Source: Isoetes taiwanensis
Lineage: Eukaryota; Streptophyta; Lycopodiopsida; Isoetales; Isoetaceae
NCBI GenBank assembly: GCA_021234155.1
Contig: JAJEKV010000003.1
Coordinates: 23,449,218 to 23,513,217, forward strand
Length of the DNA stretch: 64,000 nt
Reading direction: 5' to 3'
Shown here: piece after piece, positions 1 through 8,980 of the stretch
Layout of the letters: each line of letters starts with the position of its first letter
Numbering within the stretch: position 1 is the stretch's first letter
Notes under the pieces: generated by a model
Database searches by the model: none
What the model saw: the letters and a program-made list of their open reading frames with translations, nothing else
Told to the model about the DNA's origin: nothing
Position numbers and translations under genes: made by a program

Positions 1-41
1 CAAGGTGTCACAATTACAGAGGTGCATGGAGTTGCATGTGA

Positions 42-813
42 CATGGGCCCAGCATTTGCACCCGCGATGGAGCCGATTTTGACGATATCGAGGCCAATTT
101 AGACGCCAAACAGTTTGACGACGACTGGCCAAGCAGGAGAGCAGGTAAGTATAAGGCATATGACTGCAAGATCCCTGAAGTCCGAGGTAGAGCTTTGGAG
201 AGGTGGGTGCAAGTGAAAGGAACAATGATAAAAAACCACGAATTCAGTAAGACATTTGCCAAGCAAGTGTACTATGAGATTGTGAGAGGGGAGGTCGTAA
301 ATTATGCCAGTAGAAAGTGGAAACAAGGAAGCGGCAGTGGTAGCAGCAAGAGAGTGAAGCTTATGGAGGATTCTCGAAAGCGCCTCTTGGTGATGAGCCC
401 GTGACTATAACTTATTTGCTTCAAGATGCCATAAAACTTTTAGAGGTAGCGTCGGTTGAAGCAGCAGGTGCAGTGACAGATGAGGTAGATTTGAAGGCTC
501 AGTTAGAGAATGAAAGAAGTCGAAACCTCACTTTGTCAGAGGAAAATGTGCGCTTTAAAAGATCGTGCAAATGCTCATGACAAGATGGCTGCAGTAATTA
601 CTAGACACAAAGAATCAGCTTGCAGCTTTGGGTAGGGAAAATACGGTGTTGAGAATAGACAATGACCATATGCGCACAATATCAAGAGTTTTAGATTCTG
701 ATCCCCTTAGAGTCTCCAAGGAGCAGGGTATTTCATACCTCCCTCCCGAATACCAATATGACAGTCAGTGGGATGATGTAAAGAACGGAGACTTTAGATA
801 TTGTCAAGTATAA
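42..813 (+). pseudogene. Unrecognised coiled-coil protein relic
   Basis: An open stretch runs from 42 to 404 with no ATG start. It begins with an acidic segment, then a basic one containing a Gly/Ser run near 331-345. The reading then continues in frame 2 (about 383-580) and frame 3 (about 540-633), and resumes at 628-813. Read across these shifts it gives heptad-like Leu/Glu/Lys-rich sequence, so a coiled coil is likely. I do not recognise the family. At least three frame changes and a TAG near 632 make it non-functional as written. It lies upstream of the hairpin cluster and could be the end of a transposon gene or a host exon relic; no neighbouring feature decides between them. Confidence 0.35.
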
Positions 814-1351
814 AGGAAAATCTGACCCAAGTTGGTTGGTATGCCTTAGGGTGTGGACATCGCCCGTGATTTGAGATGTTTGTTGGATTGGATGATGGGC
901 AAGAGGGTTCTCATCCATCAAATGATGGATATATTATACCGGGAGCCAAGATGCAATGCTCAACATGCAATCACGATGCCTCCCTTGCCGCCTATGGTTG
1001 CTCGCAGAGGGATGGAATGCTTCATCGGGCCCAAACACAACGTGAAATGGACCTTTGGATGGGGGTAGAAGAACCGCGCGGAAGGTGAAGAGGTACCGTG
1101 ACATTAATCAAGATCGCCCCCGCCTCCCCGGGCCGCCAGTGATAGTAGTGCGAATGTGGATGCAGACGATTACATTAACCCATGAGCTACTCTACATTAA
1201 TTTTTTTTGATATTTTTCCCTGAGATCTCAGATGCACATGAATGAACTAACGTTGACGAGGATTTTTTTGTCTAAATAACATTTTGGGGGTTGGGTTGCC
1301 ACCGCATTGAGTTGTTTGTGTTGTAGTTAAGTAAAGTAAGTATGTTAGTGA
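814..1351. other. Stretch without a supported gene
   Basis: Two overlapping short open frames (853-1068 and 876-1088) are present, but neither resembles a known domain. They may continue the relic at 42-813. The rest, from about 1170, is AT-rich with T runs. Confidence 0.5.
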
Positions 1352-1365
1352 TTTTTGAACATCCT
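1352..1365 (+). repeat. 14-bp direct repeat, left copy
   Basis: The 14-mer TTTTTGAACATCCT occurs here and again at 3474-3487, bracketing the whole hairpin cluster. The length fits a target-site duplication of a retroposed insert, but no poly(A) tail or terminal inverted repeat was found inside it. Confidence 0.6.
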
Positions 1366-1406
1366 AATTAGGGACAGATGCCAATTAGGATTAGTGGACT
1401 TCCTAA

Positions 1407-1496
1407 CTCGAGACTTCCAACTCGCTCACCCTGGCTTAGTCTCTTTCGAGACTTCTCGAGACTTCCAACTCGCTCACCCTGGCTTAGTCTCTTTCG
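1407..1496 (+). repeat. Tandem duplication, 48-bp period
   Basis: The 42-bp block at 1407-1448, beginning CTCGAGACTTCC, is repeated at 1455-1496. The second copy supplies the 5' arm of the first hairpin (1471-1603). The same CGAGACTTCC start recurs at the base of the hairpins at 1746 and 1915. Confidence 0.9.
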
Positions 1497-1603
1497 TTTT
1501 CTGTTTTGTGTATCTAATTTGCCCCCTAGGATGACATCGCTCACTCAGGTGGCGAATTAGATACGCCAAGCAGGAAACTCGAAAAGGGAGTAAGCCAAGA
1601 GCG
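1471..1603 (+). repeat. Hairpin 1
   Basis: The left arm 1471-1530 pairs with the right arm 1544-1602. Shared blocks include GGCTTA, the GTATCTAATT segment and GCCACCT/GCCCCCT near the loop. The loop is about 13 nt. Confidence 0.85.
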
Positions 1604-1745
1604 CAACCCTCTTGAATGGTTGTCGTCACCGTGCTTTATATTCTCCATGGCAAACAATATAGACTTCTCGAAATTCTTGTTACCTCCTTTAGAAGGAGCT
1701 TGCGATTCTGTGGGTTCATTAGATGTTAGTGATTGATGAGTTCAA

Positions 1746-1865
1746 GCATCGAGACTTCCCCGTTTTTCTTTCCCCCCGGCTCTTTGGGCAATGTAGCTTA
1801 GTTTACATGCTAAGTTCCATTGTCCAAAGAGCCGGGGGAAAGCAAAGATTGGGACGTCTCGATGC
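1746..1865 (+). repeat. Hairpin 2
   Basis: A 120-nt foldback. It starts GCATCGAGAC, and the reverse complement of its end is identical over those ten bases. The inner stem pairs GGCTCTTTGGGCAATG with CATTGTCCAAAGAGCC, apart from one mismatch. The loop is about 8 nt. With its upstream flank it is duplicated as hairpin 3 at a spacing of about 170 bp. Confidence 0.92.
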
Positions 1866-1914
1866 CTGGACCCAGGTCTTCGGGTTAATTGGATGTTAGT
1901 GATCGATGAGTTAG

Positions 1915-2026
1915 ATCGAGACTTCCCAATCTTTCTTTCCCCTCCTCTTTGGGCAATGCAACTTAGTTTACATCCTAAGTTCCATTGTTCAAAGAGGGGT
2001 GAAAGCAAGGTTTGGGAAGTCTCGAT
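1915..2026 (+). repeat. Hairpin 3, tandem paralogue of hairpin 2
   Basis: The left arm begins ATCGAGACTTCCCAA and the right arm ends TTTGGGAAGTCTCGAT. The inner stem carries CCTCTTTGGGCAATG against CATTGTTCAAAGAGG. The preceding 30 bp (GGATGTTAGTGATCGATGAG) repeats the sequence in front of hairpin 2. Confidence 0.92.
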
Positions 2027-2147
2027 GCTTGTATTCAGGTCTCTTTCATCCTGGCCTGGAGCGTGACTTTCTTGAATGGTTGTCAACTCACCAGGCTTTA
2101 TATTGTTCGCTGCAAACAATATAGACTTCTCGAAATTCTTGTTACCT

Positions 2148-2284
2148 CCTCTAGAAAGAGCGAGTTTTGCTCTGACTCTCTTGTGTAGTCTCTCTGTGTC
2201 AATGTAGCTTACTCACTTTGCTAGGTTATATTACACAAAGAGGCTCACAATGGGGGTCGGAGCAAAAATCGTTCGTTCTAGAGG
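2148..2284 (+). repeat. Hairpin 4, diverged relative of hairpins 2 and 3
   Basis: The arms begin and end with CCTCTAGAA/TTCTAGAGG and share a TTTTGCTC block. The inner part (TCAATGTAGCTTA against CTAGGTTATATTACAC) is recognisably a diverged version of the hairpin 2/3 core. The segment at 2070-2150 before it repeats 1611-1690 (shared GAATGGTTGTC and the ATATAGACTTCTCG block). Confidence 0.88.
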
Positions 2285-2304
2285 TTGAACTTGCTATGAC
2301 GTCA

Positions 2305-2460
2305 GAGGTGAGAGCGCACTCTAATTTCAAGTCAAAGTGGTGCCTGGGTGTTGTCCATCTATATAGCGGTTGTTAGGCACCAAATCATGGAACATCCTAA
2401 CTCCCACTATTGATGGAGAACCTTGAGCATCACTATGACTTCAAATTAGAGTACGCGTCC
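2305..2460 (+). repeat. Hairpin 5
   Basis: The left arm 2311-2377 pairs with the right arm 2391-2457 over about 64 nt. Conserved paired blocks are ACTCTAATTT, AGTCA, GTCCATC/CTCCATC and GTTAGG. The loop is about 13 nt. An alternative inner stem, TGGTGCCT with AGGCACCA, is also possible. Confidence 0.88.
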
Positions 2461-2572
2461 CCTTTGGCAAGGTGGTGGATTGTAGGTAACAAGGTTTTTG
2501 AGTACTCTATTTTTATTGTGGCAGCGGATGATATCAGCCTAGTGGTTGCTTGCGATTCTGTGGTTGCACGCC

Positions 2573-2750
2573 GATGGCATGCCAAATCGCCATTTGGATG
2601 CCATCTGGACCTATAATTTGTACCTCCATTCCTTTGGGTGGCACATGCCATGCAAACCCATTTGGGTATTCAGAGCATGTGCCACCCAGAGGAATAGAGT
2701 ACAGATTATAGGTTCAGATAGCATTCAAAGCCCAATTTGGCATACCAAAG
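2573..2750 (+). repeat. Hairpin 6
   Basis: The longest foldback, with arms of about 74 nt. It contains a perfect 14-bp helix, 2635-2648 (TGGGTGGCACATGC) with 2675-2688. The outer pairing includes ACCTATAAT with ATTATAGGT and GCATGCCAAAT with ATTTGGCATACC. Confidence 0.9.
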
Positions 2751-2780
2751 TTATTCCCGACTTGGGTACCGAAGTACCTT

Positions 2781-2942
2781 GTGAACCTTCTGATGGATCA
2801 GATTCGTCCGGGCTGGTCCGAGGCTGTTTGGCCCCTTCGCATGCGTAGATTACTTCTCATCAGCAAGATTCTGGCGCATGCGAAGAGGCAAGCAACAACG
2901 GAGGTCGAGACGGGTCTGATCCAACGAAGGTTTTCAGGGCAC
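2781..2942 (+). repeat. Hairpin 7
   Basis: The left arm 2781-2845 pairs with 2873-2942. The strongest blocks are CTTCGCATGCG with CGCATGCGAAG next to the loop and GGATCAGA with TCTGATCC near the base. The middle of the stem is bulged. Confidence 0.85.
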
Positions 2943-3049
2943 TGCGGTTACACATGAAAGAAACATAGAAAGAACTATCATACATGAACCCAGGTCTTTG
3001 GGGGTAAGTTCGACATAAAATAAGATAGCTCGATTGATTGACGAAGTTC

Positions 3050-3169
3050 AAGCAATCGACACTTCCCCCTTTTTTTCCCCGCCTCTTTGGGCAATGTAGC
3101 TTAGCTTGAATGCTAAGTTCCATTGTCCACAGAGGCGGGGTGAGCAAGATTGGGAAATTCTCGATGCTT
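3050..3169 (+). repeat. Hairpin 8, paralogue of hairpins 2 and 3
   Basis: The foldback carries the same core as hairpins 2 and 3, with GCCTCTTTGGGCAATG in the 5' arm and CTAAGTTCCATTG in the 3' arm. It lies 1 kb downstream of its relatives, and its 5' flank also keeps the ACCCAGGTCTT block seen after hairpin 2. Confidence 0.92.
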
Positions 3170-3473
3170 TGACTTTGATATCCGGTGACCCATGCTTGCA
3201 CTCACCTATCTAGTGGTTGGAGAGTGGATCGTATCTAGTGACATCTCAGATCCGTTAGAGTCAGATCGACCTAACCGGATCTAGGCACTTAGATCGACTT
3301 ATATTACAAATGAATGAAACATGGACGGAAGTTACATGAACCATCATACAATACATGAAACAAACATCATACATGAAAGGAAAATTCCACAAGGTAACGA
3401 AATATATGGAAGACAAAAAACTTGTAACAAAAAACTTTACTTTTAATTCATAGTGCCAGGATGGTTACAATAG
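3170..3473. other. Spacer after the hairpin cluster
   Basis: No gene is seen. The first part contains several GGATCT/AGATCC and GATCGAC motifs; the rest is A-rich. Confidence 0.5.
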
Positions 3474-3487
3474 TTTTTGAACATCCT
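3474..3487 (+). repeat. 14-bp direct repeat, right copy
   Basis: Second exact copy of the 14-mer at 1352-1365. It lies at the right edge of the hairpin cluster, just before the hAT-derived sequence starts. Confidence 0.6.
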
Positions 3488-6140
3488 CATACACGATTAC
3501 AATAGATGATCGAGGGTAGTCATCACCTCCTCTCTCTAGACATCACCGTCTTCATCAATTTCATCATCCGCACTTCCGCCTTCTTACGCCCGCCACCGCC
3601 TAGGCTCAACCTCCTCCGCCTTTTCCCCTTACCGAACGCCCTCGAGATGTGTTCTTCGACTCGTTGCTCGTTTGTCCGGGTCATTGGCATTGAGAGTCCG
3701 ATGGCTCGCTGCACCATTAAGTCCCTCGCTGATCTCTTGTATTACTTGGACTGGCCTTTTCAGATCCGACTCCTCTTCAGTATCTTCTTCGTGCCGCCCG
3801 AGTTGTCCGAGAACATGTTCTTGTCTAAATCATCTTCGCATCGACAAAATGGGTACGTTGAATGTCCTCGCCAACATGGTTAGCGGCATTTACAAGAAGC
3901 AGTTTCGCCCTCACCGCCTTCGGTTGTCCTCTTCCACTTCAGAACCGTGATCCATGAAAGGGAACCGCAGACTTATCAACTACACGGCTGCACCCATCGC
4001 TATGCGATTCAAGAGACGCCAGCTTTGAGAAGTTATATACAAGTTTGTCACCTTCTTATGGGGAGGCGCATTTCGCGGTCACACTATGTATATATTTATA
4101 AGCACTCCAGTTTCTCTCACTTGCACTATTGGAGGATACCAAGGAGAGGATAGTCATTGCGAGGGGCTCAGAACGTATCAAGAACTCGGGTCCATGGGCT
4201 TGCCACCATGCATAAGATTCCATATTTGGTTCCTTCTTGTGACTCTCCAAAGGCATCATGAAGCTCTTCATCCGCCCACCTTCCACTCAAGTTCTCGGTA
4301 TTGATTAACTTCGGCAATGAAAACTTTGTAGTCCGAAATGTTGGGGTAAAACATTTTTGCAACCTTCTTCAATGAACCCATCACTTCTTTATCTATATGC
4401 TGGTCCATATCATGGTTGTGTGGGTCTAAGGCATGTGCGGGCGCCATGAAGATCATTATAGGACTTCTTCCATCGTTCATTAAAGTCTCTAAGCGGTCTA
4501 CGCTTGGCTTTTAGCATTGTCAAAGGGTGCATTAGGGCCATCGCGTTCTAGAAAGGATTGAATGGAGTGCCAGCAGACTCCACACCTTTCCGTCTTGCCT
4601 TCAAGAATCAAGGGTTTTGATGGCATGACAAACAGGTTGCATGCACTTGACAACATTCTTAACGCCTCTCCAAAATGTCTCCGCCCAAGCATTTCAAGAG
4701 CGGCGGCTTGTTCCGGTGTTTTGAAGCATTTTTTCCTTCGCCTCCTCTCCCATTCAAAGAACTCAGATGGTTGAAGGTCGAGATAATCGAAGTCGTGACA
4801 CCGAGCACTCTTTCAAGACAAATGTAATTGGAACCAAACCGGTCTGCCAGATTCATGAGTGCAAGGGCCTTTCGACGCAATGACTTGTATATGGCGTAAA
4901 TTGCGGCTTCTTTGTGATGAATTTCACGAGACGACGGGCCTTTTGAATGGGATCTTTGAACCAAGCGTCTTTGTGGAAAACCAGTCCTTCAAAGAATAAG
5001 TTTAGGCAATGGCATTGGCACCGGTGGCGATGCAATCCCCGGAAATTAGGACTCCAACATTTCACCCGCTAACTTACAATTAGATGCATTGTCCATTACG
5101 ACCTGAAATATTCTCTTCGGTCCAAAACTCTCTATCACGACCTTTGTCTTTTGAAAATCCAATCTCCCCGCGGACTTGGTCAGTTTTGGTTTCTACGGTT
5201 TTCAAGAATACTTACCCCCCGGATATCGATCATGAAATTTATAAGATGGTCCTTATTTACATTGCTCCAACCATCGGTGACTAGAGAGGCTGGCCCGGCT
5301 TCAAGAACTTCGACTTAACTTCGGTTCCACCCTCTCGACCATTCTTCCATGAATTTCATCCACCATTTTGTTATTCGCGATGTGTTTGTATGAAGGCAAT
5401 CTAAAAGCTGGGCCTGCTTTGGCAACTTCCTGGAAGGCTTCTTTGATTGCTTTGTGCTCCAAAATATGTGGAGACAACCCGGCATATAGAAAGGCCTCTA
5501 CAACCTTCAATTGCGTCTTCTTCAGTTGCTCTGATGTTAAGCATCGGTCAACCGTCCGTTGCTTAGTCCGTCTTTCCACTATCCGAATTGTCTCTCGCCA
5601 TTCTTTTTTTCGCCTGCACTTAACCCACCTATCGACCCTAGTCCACCCCTCCGTTGGTACGTTACGCCGCAGGAGGGGTGGTGTAATTGATCTCTTCTTC
5701 TTGGCATGGTGAAGGTTCTTGGCTATCCCTTGGCTGTGTTCTTCTGCTTCTATTATTTTTTCGACCCAACACTTCAAGTGCATCTTGTCGTATGTCAGCA
5801 GATGCCGTACATGTTTGCACCCCAATTTTAGGATCCCGTAAAAGATGAGCTCGTATTCTTGTCGCGGATCCATTTATTGACGTGTACCCACAAAATACAC
5901 ATTGCCACTCATTCTGACCAAATTCCTTCACAAATCCCCACTCAGGACCTCTCTTTCGACCACCAGGATTTCGACATATAATTCTTCCACGTGCTGTTCC
6001 AACTCCCGTGGCCCTGCCATGACCGCGCAATGGCTGCGCACCCCTAGACGATGATGCATGACCGCCGGCGGCGCCGGATGTGGATGCATGGCCGCGAGCG
6101 GCACCTGATGTAGATGCATGACCAGCTGGCATCCCTGCTG
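3488..6140 (-). mobile_element. hAT DNA transposon, broken
   Basis: The minus strand carries a whole hAT transposase order: BED zinc finger, DUF659-like catalytic region, and the C-terminal hAT dimerisation region. Inverted termini and an 8-bp target duplication were not identified, so the limits follow the coding homology. The right end lies near the transposase start codon region at 6132; the left end is a guess based on the last acidic/basic tail codons near 3500. It adjoins the hairpin cluster on one side and a MITE on the other. Confidence 0.75.
3960..6132 (-). pseudogene. hAT transposase (BED finger, DUF659, dimerisation domain)
   Basis: The start at 6132 opens with three repeats of a GHASTSGAA-type motif, then a BED finger (WQCVFCGY and RIRAHLL) within 5662-6132. 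After a frameshift near 5800 comes a DUF659-like stretch (EAFLYAGLSPHIL, AKAGPAFRLPSY) at 5301-5873. Then follow TDGWSNVNKDHLINFM near 5220-5290, the Cys/His motif CQCHCLNLFFEG near 4990-5020, and the C-terminal dimerisation motif SASERNWSAYKYIHS near 4080-4130. The order and motifs are those of hAT superfamily transposases, which cut and paste DNA in the nucleus. At least five frame changes are needed to read it, so it cannot make an active enzyme. Confidence 0.85.
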
Positions 6141-6587
6141 CTATCTAAAATTACTGTCCCTGTTTTAGTATGCTAAAGGGTAAAGACTCCTTAATCGTCC
6201 AAACTAAAGGCCGACGTCTATATACGCGAAGGAGCAAGCTCACTGCGCATATGTTACATCGACGTCCGGTTCGAACGTAAGGAGTGAAGGACAGGAACCT
6301 ATAGGTCTCTAAGGAACAGGGTAGGAACCCAAGGTCGGAAAACTCGCGGAAGGAGGAATCTCACTTCACAATTCGGGGCGCCGCCCCGGACGCAAAAACC
6401 CACACCTCAAAGGCTGACCGTTTCCCAAGGAGTATGTGGACTCAACCTGGTAGTCAACGTTCGAGGCGAATTCTAGAGCTAAACAAGTTTTCCTTATATA
6501 TAATATTTCACCTGCACAAAATAGACCCAACAGTGGCGCAAAAAGTTTTTTTCCCTTAGCAAAAAGGCCCAAGATGCTTTGCAAAGT
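6141..6587. other. Spacer between hAT and MITE
   Basis: No gene is seen. A short perfect GC-rich palindrome (CGGGGC, three-base loop, GCCCCG) lies near 6376-6390. Confidence 0.5.
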
Positions 6588-6853
6588 TTCGCGTAAGCGA
6601 AAACAACTATTTAAACTACGGCGAAAACATCTTCGCTGCGTAGTTTAACAGCGGTTTTCGCCACGCCGAACCGAAATAGTTTCGTAGCGGAATTTATTTG
6701 TTTAAACTACGCGAAGATGTTTTCGTAAAGTTTAAACAGTTTTATTTTTCACGCGAAACTATTTTCGGTTCGCGTAGCGAAAAATACTATTTCGCTTTAC
6801 GCTGGAACCGGACTTCAGCGTAGTTTAAACGGTTGTTTTTGCTTACGCGAAAA
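6588..6853. mobile_element. Foldback MITE
   Basis: The left end 6588-6622 (TTTCGCGTAAGCGAAAACAA start) is matched by the reverse complement of 6819-6853 over about 35 bp. A second inverted pair lies inside (6624-6649 with 6702-6725, CATCTTCGC/GCGAAGATG), so the element is almost all stem. It has no coding capacity. Direct target duplications were not resolved. The TTTAAACTACG motif recurs several times in both orientations. Confidence 0.8.
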
Positions 6854-7074
6854 AATTTTCGGAGGAAATTTTTTTTGCCGTATTTTTGACGTATTAAACG
6901 TCAAATTTGTGCCGTATCAAACGAAAAATACGTATTGCATATAAAACGTATACAGTATTGAACCTATCCCTGATGTGGAGGTAGCATGTGTGTAGGAATG
7001 AGTGATGGAAGAGGTGATAATGACAAGCAGATGATAGTGTGGATGTGGAACGGATAAACCTGCTCATGACAGAA

Positions 7075-7705
7075 ATAAACATTAGAAGGTCTTTGTAATA
7101 ATGGACGAGATGAATAGCGACCATGGGAATGCGAATAGTATGGAAGATAGATGTGTGAAGTTCGATGGAAAATAGGGCAACGATCAACGGGTGGACATGG
7201 AAGACTAGGATGCACCTGCACATGACAGAAATAAGCATTAGAAGGCTGCTGTAATAATGGACAGAGATGAAAAGCAGCCATGGGTATGGATAGTATGGAA
7301 GATAGATGTGTGAAGTTCTGATGGGAAATAGGGCAACGATCAACAGGTGGAAATGGAAGACTAGGATGCACCTGCACATGACAAAATTAAGCATTAGAAG
7401 GTGCTTTGTAATAATGGGACGAGATGAAAAGCGACCATGGGTATGGATAGTATGGAAGATAGATGTGTGAAGTTCTGATGGGAAATAGGGCAACGATCAA
7501 CAGGTGGAAATGGAAGACTAGGATGCACCTGCACATGATAAAATTAAGCATTAGAAGGCTGCTGTAATAATGGACAGAGATGAAAAGCAGCCATGGGTAT
7601 GAATAGCATGGAAGATAGATGTGCGAAGTTCAGATGGAAATAGGGCAATGATCAACGGGTGGACATGGAAGACTAGGATGCACCTGCACATGACAAAATG
7701 GAAGA
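7075..7705 (+). repeat. Tandem array, about 157-bp unit, four copies
   Basis: The anchor GTAATAATGG recurs at 7094, 7251, 7408 and 7564, spacings of 157, 157 and 156 bp, followed each time by a near-identical block. The array lies between integrase and the expected 3' LTR. Tat/Ogre retroelements are known to carry variable 3' tandem repeats that can seed satellites. The long open frames across it are products of repetition, not genes. Confidence 0.92.
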
Positions 7706-7852
7706 CTGGAATGTCATCAAATGATTCTGCACATGAAAAGATCGAGTAACATGAGAATGCCCTAAAGAGATATGTCTACAAGACTGAAAAAGATACACAT
7801 ATAATGTTTAAGGGAGATAAAGACTTCTAGATTCAAAAATAGATATTTATGT

Positions 7853-8045
7853 AATGCCCAAAAGAGATACGTATGTATGATACAAAAGGGATATGTATGC
7901 AATGCCCAAAAGAGATATGATGCAAAAGGGATATGTATGCAATGCCCAAAAGAGATATGTATGCATGACGCAGATGGAATATGTATGCAATGACCAAAAG
8001 AGTTACGTATACATGACAATGACACAAAAGGAATATGTATGTAAC
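7853..8045 (+). repeat. Minisatellite, 40-49-bp unit
   Basis: Blocks starting ATGCCCAAAAGAGATA occur at 7853, 7902 and 7942, with a variant at 7990 (ATGACCAAAAGAG). They alternate with AAAAGGGATATGTATGCA. The same array is present in the second element copy near 57664-57850. Confidence 0.88.
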
Positions 8046-8334
8046 TTAACTAAAGATCAAGTTTGTTCAGGCATAATATTTTTTAAGGTAATAAGTATTG
8101 CAAGGATTCATGCATTCCTGACCTGTCAATGCGTCTCGCAACCAATAAGAATTTTGCCCTGCAGATCCTAAAATCTCAAAAGGTCCTTCCCAAATATTGT
8201 CAAATTTAGAAGCAACATTCTCTTTAGATCGATTCCATTTCAGCACTAACTCCCCTGCTGTAAAACAACACTGCAGCCTATTTTTAGCCTCGAAGATGGC
8301 CTTGTCCTTGGCCTTTTTTACTTTAATGGCTTGT

Positions 8335-8980
8335 TCAAAGATCTAGTCTATGTTCATCTAGCTGCAAAAGCACTTCCAATCTGTCTTTGATTGCCTTATC
8401 CATTTCTAAGCAAAGAGTTGAAGCCATTTTGAGAGAAGGGATTTCCAGTTCTAAGGGTATCGTGGATTCTAGACCGTACACAAGCCTAAAAGGGGTGTGA
8501 CCTGTAGCCACTTTGGTAGTAGTACGATATGCCCACAATGCATCTGTAAGCCTTAAATGCCAATCCCGTTTAGAAAAGTCAACAGTCTTTTGTAGAATGG
8601 ATTTGATTACCTTATTGGATGCTTCCGCTTGGCCATTTCCTTGTGGATATCCGGACATGTTTGATCTTGAACCTGTTAGTCATCTTGTAAATAACATCGT
8701 TAACAAAAGCAAGATTACCCATTCGGGTCAGAATTTTATATGGAATACCAAATCTGGAACATATATGATCATACAAGAAGTTTGCAGTAACTTGGGCATT
8801 AGCTTGCCTTGCAGGTATAGCCTCCACCCACTTTGTAAATAAATCTGTAGCAACCAATATATATTCGTGTTGAGCCGAAGACGTGGGGTGGAGAGGCCCC
8901 ACAAAGTCCAATCCCCAAATCTGGAAGGGACACGGGGACGATGGTACGAAGCTCACCGGGCTGTAATATTCTTTTGGCAA
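8335..8980 (-). pseudogene. Tat-like integrase core, broken
   Basis: The integrase catalytic core is read in two overlapping frames, 8612-8980 (WGLDFVGPL, ATDLFTKWVEAIPA) and 8335-8658 (YPQGNGQAEASNK, then LWAYRTTTKVATGHTPF). The enzyme inserts element cDNA into chromosomes. The first catalytic Asp and the last Glu (GNGQAE) are visible. The second Asp, normally in an SDNG-type motif, is displaced by a frame lesion (reading TRMGN near 8710-8720). It joins the end of the RT polyprotein through a frameshift near 8920, so it is inactive as written. Confidence 0.85.

Larger units (their letters stand above)
1471..3169 (+). ncRNA. Candidate cluster of eight hairpins (MIRNA-like locus)
   Basis: Eight imperfect foldbacks follow each other over 1.7 kb, each with arms of about 50-75 nt and a short loop. 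The arms pair over roughly four fifths of their positions, with scattered mismatches rather than perfect complementarity, as in plant MIRNA precursors. Hairpins 2, 3 and 8 share a core (5' arm CTCTTTGGGCAATG, 3' arm CTAAGTTCCATTG) and hairpin 4 has a diverged version. Hairpins 5, 6 and 7 have unrelated arms but the same architecture. No arm matches a conserved plant miRNA that I can recall. Alternatives are a nest of foldback MITEs or a source of hairpin siRNAs. The strand is assumed; a hairpin array reads as hairpins on both strands. Confidence 0.4.

Noticed and set aside
1915-2026. Match to the miR482/miR2118 family (CTTCCCAATC start of hairpin 3)
   Set aside because: Only about ten bases agree and the sister hairpins do not keep the rest of the pattern.
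1471-3169. CRISPR-like array
   Set aside because: The repeats are hairpins of different sequence with irregular spacing in a eukaryotic genome; no cas genes are present.
6375-6391. GC-rich palindrome as a terminator
   Set aside because: Single short palindrome in plant DNA with no associated gene end.
6894-7493. Long overlapping open frames (199 and 137 codons, minus strand)
   Set aside because: They lie in the 157-bp tandem array; the unit happens to be open in two frames and repeats the same residues.
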